Assembly: GCA_900540945.1 (NCBI GenBank)
Contig: UQHQ01000040.1
Coordinates: 1-15,227, forward strand
Direction of reading: 5' to 3'
Length of the DNA stretch: 15,227 nt
Source: an uncultured Collinsella sp.
GTDB lineage: Bacteria > Actinomycetota > Coriobacteriia > Coriobacteriales > Coriobacteriaceae
Shown: one piece after another, positions 7,001-12,674 of the stretch
How the letters are laid out: every line of letters starts with the position of its first letter
Position numbering within the stretch: the first letter of the stretch is position 1
Notes under the pieces: generated by a model
What the model was told of the DNA's origin: nothing
The model's database searches: none
Seen by the model: the letters and a program-made list of their open reading frames with translations, nothing else
Translations under genes and position numbers: made by a program

Positions 7001-8869
7001 AAGAGCGATGCTGAGATTCCGGCGTCCGTTGAGCCTGTCGCGGGTGTTAGCGTGCCCGAGGGCTCGTCCGCCGATGTCGTGCGTGATGCGCTCAAGGGCG
7101 TGAAGGCCACCGTTCGCATGAAGGACGGCAAGACCACGGCGGTGTCTGAGATTACGTGGACCGAGATCCCTGCCGCTGCCGCCACCTATGGCAACACCGT
7201 TGTCGCTAAGGGCGTGACGGTGAACGGCAACCTGCCTGTCGAAGTTGTCGTCACCTCCACGACGACGATCAATAAGGTAGCCAAGGTGCCGCAGATTACG
7301 GTTGAGCGCGACGTGAAGGCCGATGCGGTGACGGGCCAGCTGCCCAAGACCGTTAGCGTGACCTATACCGACGGCCATACGGACGAGGCCTCGGTGACGT
7401 GGAACACGGACGGGCTCGACAAGAAGCTCGCCGTTGTTGGCGAGTACATGATCGGGGGGTCCGTTGAGGGCACGACCCTCAAAGCGGCCTGCAAGCTGGT
7501 CGTCGAGACGCCCAAGCGCGAGATTCCTCATCACGTGAAGGGCGACAGCCTGACGCTTGATCAGCCCGTGCTCGACGGCGCCTCTTCCGAGGATGTTGCC
7601 AAGGCGCTTGCGGGTCTTAAGGCGACCGTGGTGATGGCCGACGGCAAGACCGAGGTCGAGTGTGCCGTAACGTGGACCGATGTTCCCGCTGCCGATATCG
7701 CCACGACGGGTAAGACCCTCACGGTGCGCGGCACCACCGAGCAGGGCGGCTTTGCGGTGACGGCGACCGTTTCGGTTAAGCCTGTCATCACGAGCGCGTC
7801 TCTTGCCGAAGGCGCTGGTGCCATTGCCGCCAAGCGCGATGATAGGGTTGATGACGTTGTGGCCCAGCTGCCCAAAAAGGCGAGCGCGACGTATTCCGAT
7901 GGCGCTGCCAAGGACTTGGATATTACGTGGGATACGAGTGCGCTGACTCAGAAGGCGCTCGGCGAGCTCGGCGACATTGTTGTTACGGGCACCGTCAAGG
8001 ACGAGACCGGTTCTGCCACGGTGACGGCCACCGTTACCGTGTCCGAGAAGGACTCGAACATTCCCGTGACGCCCGGCACGCCCGATGCCGTTGAGGTCTT
8101 TGAGTTTAGCTCGCCCGATGAGGTGCTTAAGGCGCTGCCCAAGAAGGTCGCCGTAACCATGAAGGACGGCAGCCAGAAGGATTACGGCATCGACTGGGAG
8201 AACGTGCCCGCACTCGGCTGGGATGCCGACGATGTAACCGTGATCGGCAAGGTGCACGGCACGGAGCTGCCGGTCAGTTGCGAGGTACTCGTTAAGCAGC
8301 GTCCGGCTGCCGACGGCATGGTGATCGTTGACCAGAACGGCAAGCCCACGACTTCGCATACCACGCTCAAGGTCGAGCGCGGCAAGGAGATTGACCTGAC
8401 CGCCGCGGCGAGCAATGCGGACAAGGGCGCAAAGCTTCGCGGTTCCGTGAGGTGGACCTCGAAAGATCCGACGATTGCGACGGTCGAGAACGGCAAGGTC
8501 AAGGCCCTCAAGAACGGCACCGTTGTCATTACGGCGAAGCTGTACGTTGAAGGCGAGGCTGTGGCGATTTCGCTGGCTGACGAAGATGACGTCGCGGAGG
8601 CGCCGGCAGCCCCGAAGTTCACCGCTAAGGTGACTGTTAAGGTTGTTGAGCCGGTCGTTGAGCAGAAGCCGGAGGCTGGCAAGGATAACGGTGGCAAGTC
8701 TGATTCCAAGCCGGCTTCGGATGCGAAGAAGGACGGCAAGAAGGCTGTCGCTGGAAGCCTGGCGCAGACGGGCGACAACACGGCTGTGACTGTCGCCGCA
8801 CTGGGCGGAACCGGCCTGTTGGCGCTGATCGCCGCCGCGATCGAAAAGCTGCGCCATCGCGCTGAGTAG
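4007..8869 (+). CDS. Giant Ig-repeat surface protein, C-terminal part with LAQTG cell-wall anchor
   Basis: An open frame of up to 1620 codons that resumes the interrupted Ig module at the G-run. The left boundary is where the frame opens (a TTG codon), not a supported start. It encodes about 17 Big_4-like modules. The last ten, 5741-8299, alternate between two subtypes: ATYSDG/VTWDT modules and MKDGKT/ITWTEIP modules introduced by a linker such as REIP. Next comes a Big_2-like module (TLKVERGKEIDLTA, then VRWTSKDPTIATVENGKVKALKNGTVVITAKL; about 8314-8550), a Lys/Asp/Pro/Ser-rich wall-spanning linker, a sortase signal LAQTG at 8759-8773, a hydrophobic segment (VAALGGTGLLALIAAAI) and a basic tail (KLRHR). 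With one more G at 4009-4016 and the TGA read as sense, the whole protein would be about 2325 aa. The likely role is an adhesin or extended surface stalk; no ligand-binding or enzymatic head was seen. Confidence 0.85.
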   Translation: MGGVGDSLYTWDEIPQDLKYGKPGDYEISGTITGTLAKIRATATCGEVKGINHYSETGATLVQSYEDAYVIYPGERLYLDDTTVEGVLKDGTRFSNLKVNWDEYDSYPKENCTITGTVAGTNIPATIHVIVTDKWKAELDTIKVLKGHDGSGLLPTNVILVSPDEKDQSGHHSKYAPVTWNTKGFDWSQGGIVSGTAQLSYYTGSNSSVVDIPVTANVQVVNRATSVQGGTLWTVPGVAPDLPETLEVVYDNDMSVGPQRENVIWEDVSPDAYAKEGTFKVKGKLQGGAEATVTVDVCSISSVNVPERIVTANGVEPEMPWNNISVTTSDGKTRTAWIEWNGYRSSDYTGESGKVSTVTGKLYASGLDRFGVGTNTGLTVQTKIVIAGVEKAFDNGETAVTTKAGAAPTMPSKLAVEMSDGSISTAAVKWDPIAPEKYEKPGTFYVTGHVVGFDGAAVMALVDDEGQNVGVDEHGVVIAKVTVADEKAQKVALQPESLVINTTVGSTLELPDQATVKFSDGSYRMTQSDAGGVEIEKWTDTDGLDITKPLAKTGTYKLVGKLKGIDNVNAIVYVNVREAPRTITKLEAKSFSVAKGTSKQDLYQQMPKQVVATYSDGSTDLLDIDVWDLSSVTDELLGGTGTVKITGTVKLIGAKVTCNVTVVDQDAQTPDHVEPIDVIEIADNAKVADLMDKLPSKVTVVMKDGKTKNETPVKWAQVDSLGRAGNEFEVTGLTDNGMTVKVKVKVTAHIVGFDTVDEIEVERDAKADEAKAKLPTTVTAIYSDGTDSEADVTWDTKGLSDKDFAKEGKVTVKGTVVGTDQKAECTIKVVKPLREIPDHLAGTVDAVTLDDGAKPDAVVAALSKTVKVAMKDGSEVDSKIDWIAPKEALTIKNDGASVVITGKTAVGSFEVKATVNLMPVVESVVDAQLSVARNTAAADIVLPAQVTLNMSDGSTKTAAVTWDKTPLTADALGKLGDVALEGTVEGTSVKAKCTLTVVKSDAEIPASVEPVAGVSVPEGSSADVVRDALKGVKATVRMKDGKTTAVSEITWTEIPAAAATYGNTVVAKGVTVNGNLPVEVVVTSTTTINKVAKVPQITVERDVKADAVTGQLPKTVSVTYTDGHTDEASVTWNTDGLDKKLAVVGEYMIGGSVEGTTLKAACKLVVETPKREIPHHVKGDSLTLDQPVLDGASSEDVAKALAGLKATVVMADGKTEVECAVTWTDVPAADIATTGKTLTVRGTTEQGGFAVTATVSVKPVITSASLAEGAGAIAAKRDDRVDDVVAQLPKKASATYSDGAAKDLDITWDTSALTQKALGELGDIVVTGTVKDETGSATVTATVTVSEKDSNIPVTPGTPDAVEVFEFSSPDEVLKALPKKVAVTMKDGSQKDYGIDWENVPALGWDADDVTVIGKVHGTELPVSCEVLVKQRPAADGMVIVDQNGKPTTSHTTLKVERGKEIDLTAAASNADKGAKLRGSVRWTSKDPTIATVENGKVKALKNGTVVITAKLYVEGEAVAISLADEDDVAEAPAAPKFTAKVTVKVVEPVVEQKPEAGKDNGGKSDSKPASDAKKDGKKAVAGSLAQTGDNTAVTVAALGGTGLLALIAAAIEKLRHRAE

Positions 8870-8899
8870 CGCCGAGCGCGTAGGGCCCTAGAGCACAAG

Positions 8900-8945
8900 A
8901 AGGCCTCCCGTTCCTCGTAAACCACGAGGGTCGGGAGGCCTTTCG
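8900..8945 (+). terminator. Strong rho-independent terminator after the surface-protein gene
   Basis: AAGGCCTCCCG (8900-8910) pairs perfectly with CGGGAGGCCTT (8932-8942). An inner stem CCTCGT (8913-8918) / ACGAGG (8924-8929) closes an AAACC loop. The stem's right arm runs into CCTTTCGTTT. It starts 30 nt after the TAG stop at 8867-8869. A near-symmetric A/T flank means it might also act weakly leftward. Confidence 0.88.
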
Positions 8946-8977
8946 TTTAGCTACCCTGCGTCTCGAATAAAATCGTT

Positions 8978-9139
8978 CGCCACGAAATGGGCCTATCTAC
9001 TACGTTTGACCGGTTACCCTCGACCACGCCGAGAATTGCGAAATCAAAACCGCAGGTAGATGGCTTGCCAATTTTCAAAAAAGACCCGCATGGTCGACCC
9101 ATGCGGGTTAAACGTAGTAGATGGGCCGTTTTCGTGGCG
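8978..9139. repeat. Family B structured element, copy 1 (162 nt)
   Basis: The arms 8978-9007 and 9110-9139 form a 30-bp stem with two mismatches (8988/9129, 8989/9128) and one G-U pair. They enclose a 102-nt core, 9008-9109. The core starts GACC, repeats GACCA 14 nt later, and contains a 33-nt block (9034-9066) including AAAACCGCAGGTAGA that is 30/33 identical to copy 2 at 10571-10603. The 3' part of the core has its own hairpin: ACCCGCATGG (9084-9093) with its complement at 9099-9108 and a TCGAC loop. There is no open frame. It looks like a structured RNA or a palindromic mobile element. A family-A stem-loop begins 40 nt later. Confidence 0.8.
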
Positions 9140-9179
9140 TATCTCTAGGCTGTCAAATTGGTCGACTTGGTTCCTTAGC

Positions 9180-9246
9180 AGTTGCGGTGAAATAGTTCCT
9201 GGATTATGCCTCTGTGGGCCAATCTGGGAACTATTCCACCGCAACT
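9180..9246. repeat. Family A stem-loop, copy 2 (67 nt)
   Basis: The arms 9180-9201 and 9225-9246 match copy 1 closely (AGTTGCGGTGAAATAGTTCC in the left arm). The 23-nt centre 9202-9224 is different, yet it extends the stem with GATT/AATC and GCC/GGC pairs. It lies 24 nt beyond the peptidase stop, so it would be in the 3' untranslated region of that leftward transcript. Confidence 0.85.
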
Positions 9247-9270
9247 TATTGAGGGGCTATTGGGTAAGGG

Positions 9271-10359
9271 CTAGTCTAGGCGGACTGGGTCGTGGGGGTA
9301 GGCGTTGAGAATCTCGACGCCGGACTCGGTGACCAGGGCAAGGTCTTCGATGCGGACGCCGGTGCGGCCGGGGAGGTAGATGCCCGGCTCGATGGAGAAC
9401 GTCATGCCCGGCTCTACGACCTGCTCGTTAACAAGCGAGACATCGCCTGGCTCATGGTCCTGCAGACCGATCGAGTGTCCCAGACGGTGCGTAAAGTACT
9501 GCCCATAGCCCGCTTCCTCAATCACGTTGCGCGCGGCGCGGTCCAGGTCGCACATGCGCACGCCCGGTGCGATGAGCGCCTCGGCGGCTTCGTTGGCGCG
9601 GCGCACGATGTCGTAGATGCGTGCGGTCTCCTTGTCCGGCTCGCCCCAAAAGAACGTGCGCGTCATGTCCGAGCAGTAGTTGCGATGACGCCCACCAATG
9701 TCGAACAGCACCACGTCGCCGTGCTTGAGTGCCGTATCGTCGGGCTCGTGATGCGGGTCGCCGGCGTTGGCGCCAAAGCTCACGATGGGCGGAAAGCTAA
9801 AGCCCTCGCAGCCGTGCTTGCGATACAGACCGAGCATCTGGTCGGCAATTTCGCGCTCCGTTACGCCCTCGTGGACGAGCTTGATGGCGTCGGCCATCAC
9901 GGCGTCGTTGGCGGCCGAGGACGCGCGCATGAGCTCCTGCTCGGCTTCGTCCTTGTGGGCGCGCGCAGCGGTGACGGCAAAGTCGCCCAGGAAAAACTCA
10001 CTTGCGGCGTGGCGCTCCATGAGCGGCATCAAAAAGCCGGAACGCATGACGGTGTCGATGCCGAGGGGCTTGGATGGATCGACCTCGCGAGCGATGGCGT
10101 CGGCCACGACGTCGGTATCGGTGTGATAGGCGACGCGGGCATTGTCATACTCGGGCAGCTGATGCAGGGCGTTGACCAAGATCACGGGCTCGCAACCGCG
10201 CGCGAGCAGCACGCCGCAAAAACGCTCGAACATATCGGCATAAAAGCCGGTCAGGTAATAAATCGACCACGGGTCGTTTACGAGCAGCTGCGCGCCGGGG
10301 TGCTGAGCCTCGAGCGCATCGAGCACGCGCGCCACACGCTGGTCATCGACATGTGCCAT
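9271..10359 (-). CDS. M24-family Xaa-Pro dipeptidase/aminopeptidase-like metallopeptidase
   Basis: A cytosolic dimetal peptidase of the pita-bread fold, expected to release the N-terminal residue from X-Pro peptides. It has 362 aa with an N-terminal creatinase-like domain (about 1-130; DPWSIYYLTGFYADMFERF) and a C-terminal M24 domain. All five metal ligands are visible: D220 (VVLFDIGG), D231 (CSDMTRTFFWGE), H295 (HRLGHSIG), E324 (FSIEPGIYLPG) and E338 (VRIEDLALVT). The start at 10359 is preceded by AAAGGA with suitable spacing and gives MAHVDDQR. The longer frame to 10398 lacks a ribosome site. It stands alone, convergent with the surface-protein gene, with paired B and A repeat elements on both sides. 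Pro-dipeptidase (PepQ-like) versus aminopeptidase (PepP-like) specificity cannot be decided. Confidence 0.9.
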   Translation of the reverse strand: MAHVDDQRVARVLDALEAQHPGAQLLVNDPWSIYYLTGFYADMFERFCGVLLARGCEPVILVNALHQLPEYDNARVAYHTDTDVVADAIAREVDPSKPLGIDTVMRSGFLMPLMERHAASEFFLGDFAVTAARAHKDEAEQELMRASSAANDAVMADAIKLVHEGVTEREIADQMLGLYRKHGCEGFSFPPIVSFGANAGDPHHEPDDTALKHGDVVLFDIGGRHRNYCSDMTRTFFWGEPDKETARIYDIVRRANEAAEALIAPGVRMCDLDRAARNVIEEAGYGQYFTHRLGHSIGLQDHEPGDVSLVNEQVVEPGMTFSIEPGIYLPGRTGVRIEDLALVTESGVEILNAYPHDPVRLD

Positions 10360-10490
10360 GAAACATCCTTTCGCTAGGGTGCCACCATGGTATCCCAAGC
10401 CCGGCAGCTAGGGACGTTCCTTTTATGCCGGCACTTCGGGACAATCCTTGGCATGGCCGGTCTGGCAAGCACGCAGGCAAAAGTAGTCAT

Positions 10491-10514
10491 AAGAGGCCCG
10501 TCCCAAATGGGCTG
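10491..10514. repeat. 24-nt repeat C, copy 1 (terminator-like)
   Basis: The sequence AAGAGGCCCGTCC, then AAATGGGCTG, recurs with four changes at 10818-10841. Read leftward it gives GCCC, a spacer, GGGC, then CTCTT, like a weak terminator tail. It directly abuts the left arm of family B copy 2. Confidence 0.45.
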
Positions 10515-10515
10515 G

Positions 10516-10675
10516 TTTCAAAAGTATGGCGGATTACGGGGCTGGACCTGTATTACATGACCATGGGAAAAATCGCGAAATTAAAACCGCAGGTAGACGG
10601 CTTATCAAAAATCGAAAATTGCCGGTATGGATGGGGGTTTCCGAATCAGCCCCGTAATCCGGCACAGTTTTGAAA
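10516..10675. repeat. Family B structured element, copy 2 (160 nt)
   Basis: The arms 10516-10544 and 10647-10675 form a 29-bp stem with three mismatches. The core 10545-10646 is again exactly 102 nt and aligns to copy 1 without gaps: GACC at the start, GACCA 14 nt on, and a 33-nt block with three transitions. The arm sequences differ from copy 1 at most positions, yet pairing is kept; the inner 13 bp are fully Watson-Crick in both. It lies upstream of the peptidase, in the same orientation as copy 1, and a family-A stem-loop begins 42 nt later. No coding capacity is supported. Confidence 0.8.
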
Positions 10676-10717
10676 TGGCACTAAAGTAGGCACAGGCTAA
10701 ATACCGATCCCAAGGAA

Positions 10718-10784
10718 AGTTGCGGTGGAATAGTTCCTGGATGCCGGCGTTTTGGCGGAAATCAGGAACTATTTCACCGCAATT
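10718..10784. repeat. Family A stem-loop, copy 3 (67 nt)
   Basis: The arms 10718-10739 and 10763-10784 carry the same conserved sequence, with the marker base swapped between arms (GGTGGAATAG left, CTATTTCACC right). This copy is therefore inverted relative to copies 1 and 2. The 23-nt centre is unique and can form GCC/GGC pairs. It lies downstream of the redox operon. Confidence 0.85.
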
Positions 10785-10817
10785 GAGGAGGAGCGGGGTG
10801 GATGGCGGGGTAGCCAA

Positions 10818-10841
10818 AAGAGCCCCGTCCAAAATGAGCTG
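10818..10841 (-). terminator. Repeat C copy 2; possible terminator of the redox operon
   Basis: Read leftward, the sequence just past the DUF1667 stop gives AGCTC, a 10-nt loop, GGGCT, then CTTTT. This is a short 5-bp stem with a small U-run. It is a near copy of 10491-10514. The stem is weak, so termination may instead occur further on. Confidence 0.4.
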
Positions 10842-10842
10842 C

Positions 10843-11241
10843 TTAGGCAGGGTCGATGTCCATGCTGGCGATGAGGTCGACGCCCGTGCCGAGGAGGTCT
10901 TCCAGCACGACGTCGCCCATGCGGATGGGGGCTTCGACGACCAGGCCGCGGATGAGGTCCATCGCCTGGGCGTGGAGTGCCAGCGGGATGGCTTCGGCCG
11001 TGCGCACGGGTAGCAGCGCCTCGTCGCCGCCGGATACGGCCACGGTTGTGGTGAGCACGCGCATGGGGCAGGTGAGCTCCTGATGCGCGAACTTATCGCC
11101 GCGCGGGCAGCTGTTGCCGGTCACGGAGCGCACCTCTACCACGGCGCCGTCTGCGTTACGCTCTACCTCTACGGTCAGGAGGCACTCGGATGGGCAGGTG
11201 GTGCAGTTGAACCGCAGCGTCTCGATCGTGTTTGTGCTCAT
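10843..11241 (-). CDS. DUF1667 family cysteine-rich protein
   Basis: 132 aa, the normal size for DUF1667. This small family is found beside GlpA-like dehydrogenases and FAD oxidoreductases in anaerobes, and is presumed to be a metal- or Fe-S-binding accessory. Conserved cysteines are C13, C16 and C20 (CTTCPSEC, C-x2-C-x3-C), C45 in GNSCPRG, and C58 in LTCPMRV. The start at 11241 follows GAGGAGG at a 9-nt spacing. It is four bases after the stop of the preceding oxidoreductase gene, so the ribosome site lies inside that gene's last codons and translation is probably coupled. The longer frame to 11280 overlaps the upstream gene and adds only a basic tail. Its exact biochemical role is not established. 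Confidence 0.88.
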   Translation of the reverse strand: MSTNTIETLRFNCTTCPSECLLTVEVERNADGAVVEVRSVTGNSCPRGDKFAHQELTCPMRVLTTTVAVSGGDEALLPVRTAEAIPLALHAQAMDLIRGLVVEAPIRMGDVVLEDLLGTGVDLIASMDIDPA

Positions 11242-11245
11242 GGCC

Positions 11246-12673
11246 TTACGCCTCCTCAACGGGATCGACGGACAGGACAATCTCGCTAATACCCAGGTCG
11301 AGCGCGCGCTGAATCACTTTTGCCGGCAGCGGGAAGCTTTCCATTACGCTCGGTTTAAACGGGCGGACCTTTCCTGCAAACAGCTCCTTGTCGCCTGCAA
11401 GAATGCGCACGCGGGCGGCGTCGACCGGTCGGCGTACACGGAAGTTGAGCTTGGTGAGCCCAACGGTCGTAATGCGGCCCGGCAGCGCGTAGCCTGCGAT
11501 GCCGGCGGGGGAGACCGTGAGCTGGCAGCTCGGGCCCGCAGCGCCCGCATCGGCCCCAGCGCCACAGCCCAGCGCGTACGCCGCAGCAGCCGCACCGGCA
11601 CGCTCGGACTCGGTCGTCACGTTGTCGGCCAGGTCGTGCACGTGCAGCACGTTGCCGCAGGCAAAGATGCCCGGAACGCCTGTCTGCAGGCTCTGGTCCA
11701 CCACGGCGCCGCGCGTGTGCGGGTCAAGTTCAACGCCCGCGCCCACCGAAAGCTCGTTCTCGGGAATCAGGCCCACCGAAAGCAGCAGCGTGTCGCACGG
11801 AACAACGCGCTCGGTCCCGGTAATGGGAGCCAGGTGCTCGTCGACCTGACTCACCTCGACGGCCTCCACGCGGTCGTGTCCGATCACACGCGTGACGGTA
11901 GTGGACAGGTGCAGCGGAATGCCAAAGTCGTCCAGGCAGTTCTTGACGTTGCGGCGCAGGCCGTTGGCGTACGGCATGAGCTCGTACACACCCTCGACCG
12001 AAATCCCCTCGAGCGTACAGCGGCGCGCCATGATAAGCCCGATGTCACCCGAGCCCAAAATGACGGCGCGTGAGCCGGGCTTGAGGTTTTCGATATTGAT
12101 GTATCGCTGTGCCAGGCCAGCCGTGAACACGCCGGCGGGACGGCTGCCGGGGATCTTGATCTCGCTGCGCGTGCGCTCGCGGCACCCCATGGCAAGGACG
12201 ACCGCACGTCCGGTGAGCTGCAGCATGCCGGTACGGCTCATGAGCGTGACGGTATGGACTGCGGCATCCCCCGCGGCCTCGCCCACGCCCCACGCGCTCG
12301 CACCCTCGCCTGTGCCCGGGTCGCCCACACACGCGCCTTCGCCCGAATCAATCCCAAGCACCATACTGCCCAAGAACAGCGCAATGTCGGTCGCGCGCAC
12401 CTGATCGATAAAGCGCTGCGCATATTCGGGACCGGTCAGCTCCTGCTTAAAGTGCGATAGGCCAAAGCCGGGGTGGATGCACTGGCGAAGGATACCGCCC
12501 AGGTGCTGTTCGCGCTCCACGATGGCCACACGCGCGCCGGCCTTATGCGCGGCAAGTGCGGCCGCCATGCCGGCGGGTCCGCCGCCGATAACGACCACGT
12601 CGAACGCCTGCGCCTGCACCGCCTCGGTAGCTCCGGCTTCCGCGTGTCCGTCGCGCATATCAAGTGTCGCCAT
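11246..12673 (-). CDS. FAD/NAD(P)-dependent pyridine nucleotide oxidoreductase of a GlpA-type cluster
   Basis: 475 aa with two Rossmann folds. The N-terminal FAD site VVVIGGGPAGMAAALAA is followed by GARVAIVEREQHLGGILRQCIHPGFG. The second dinucleotide site is AVILGSGDIGLIMARR, and the C-terminal FAD motif is GIFACGNVLHVHDLADN. There is a single Cys in the LRQCIHPG segment rather than a CxxxxC redox pair, so this is probably not a disulfide reductase. The likely role is electron transfer between the GlpA-like subunit and NAD(P) or another carrier. The ATG at 12673 is one base after the stop of the upstream gene, with GGGGGTG as ribosome site. A Gly/Ala/acidic insertion around residues 108-135 (GEGACVGDPGTGEGASAWGVGEAAGD) looks like a low-complexity lineage-specific loop. 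Confidence 0.88.
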   Translation of the reverse strand: MATLDMRDGHAEAGATEAVQAQAFDVVVIGGGPAGMAAALAAHKAGARVAIVEREQHLGGILRQCIHPGFGLSHFKQELTGPEYAQRFIDQVRATDIALFLGSMVLGIDSGEGACVGDPGTGEGASAWGVGEAAGDAAVHTVTLMSRTGMLQLTGRAVVLAMGCRERTRSEIKIPGSRPAGVFTAGLAQRYINIENLKPGSRAVILGSGDIGLIMARRCTLEGISVEGVYELMPYANGLRRNVKNCLDDFGIPLHLSTTVTRVIGHDRVEAVEVSQVDEHLAPITGTERVVPCDTLLLSVGLIPENELSVGAGVELDPHTRGAVVDQSLQTGVPGIFACGNVLHVHDLADNVTTESERAGAAAAAYALGCGAGADAGAAGPSCQLTVSPAGIAGYALPGRITTVGLTKLNFRVRRPVDAARVRILAGDKELFAGKVRPFKPSVMESFPLPAKVIQRALDLGISEIVLSVDPVEEA

Positions 12674-12674
12674 C

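Noticed and set aside
5867..8857. A 996-codon open frame on the minus strand across the Ig repeats
   Set aside because: It is antisense to a well-supported repeat protein, its product is Arg/His/Leu/Asn-rich low-complexity sequence without domains, and it arises from codon bias of the repeats.
9292..10377. A 361-codon plus-strand frame opposite the peptidase
   Set aside because: The peptidase on the minus strand has all five metal ligands in order; the opposite frame has no recognisable motifs or good start.
10425..10673. An 82-codon plus-strand frame in the intergenic region
   Set aside because: It crosses the family B stem and core, which are explained better as structured non-coding sequence, and it has no ribosome site.
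11114..12073. A 319-codon plus-strand frame over the oxidoreductase and DUF1667 genes
   Set aside because: It shadows two conserved minus-strand genes and reads as Arg/Ala/His-rich sequence with no fold signature.
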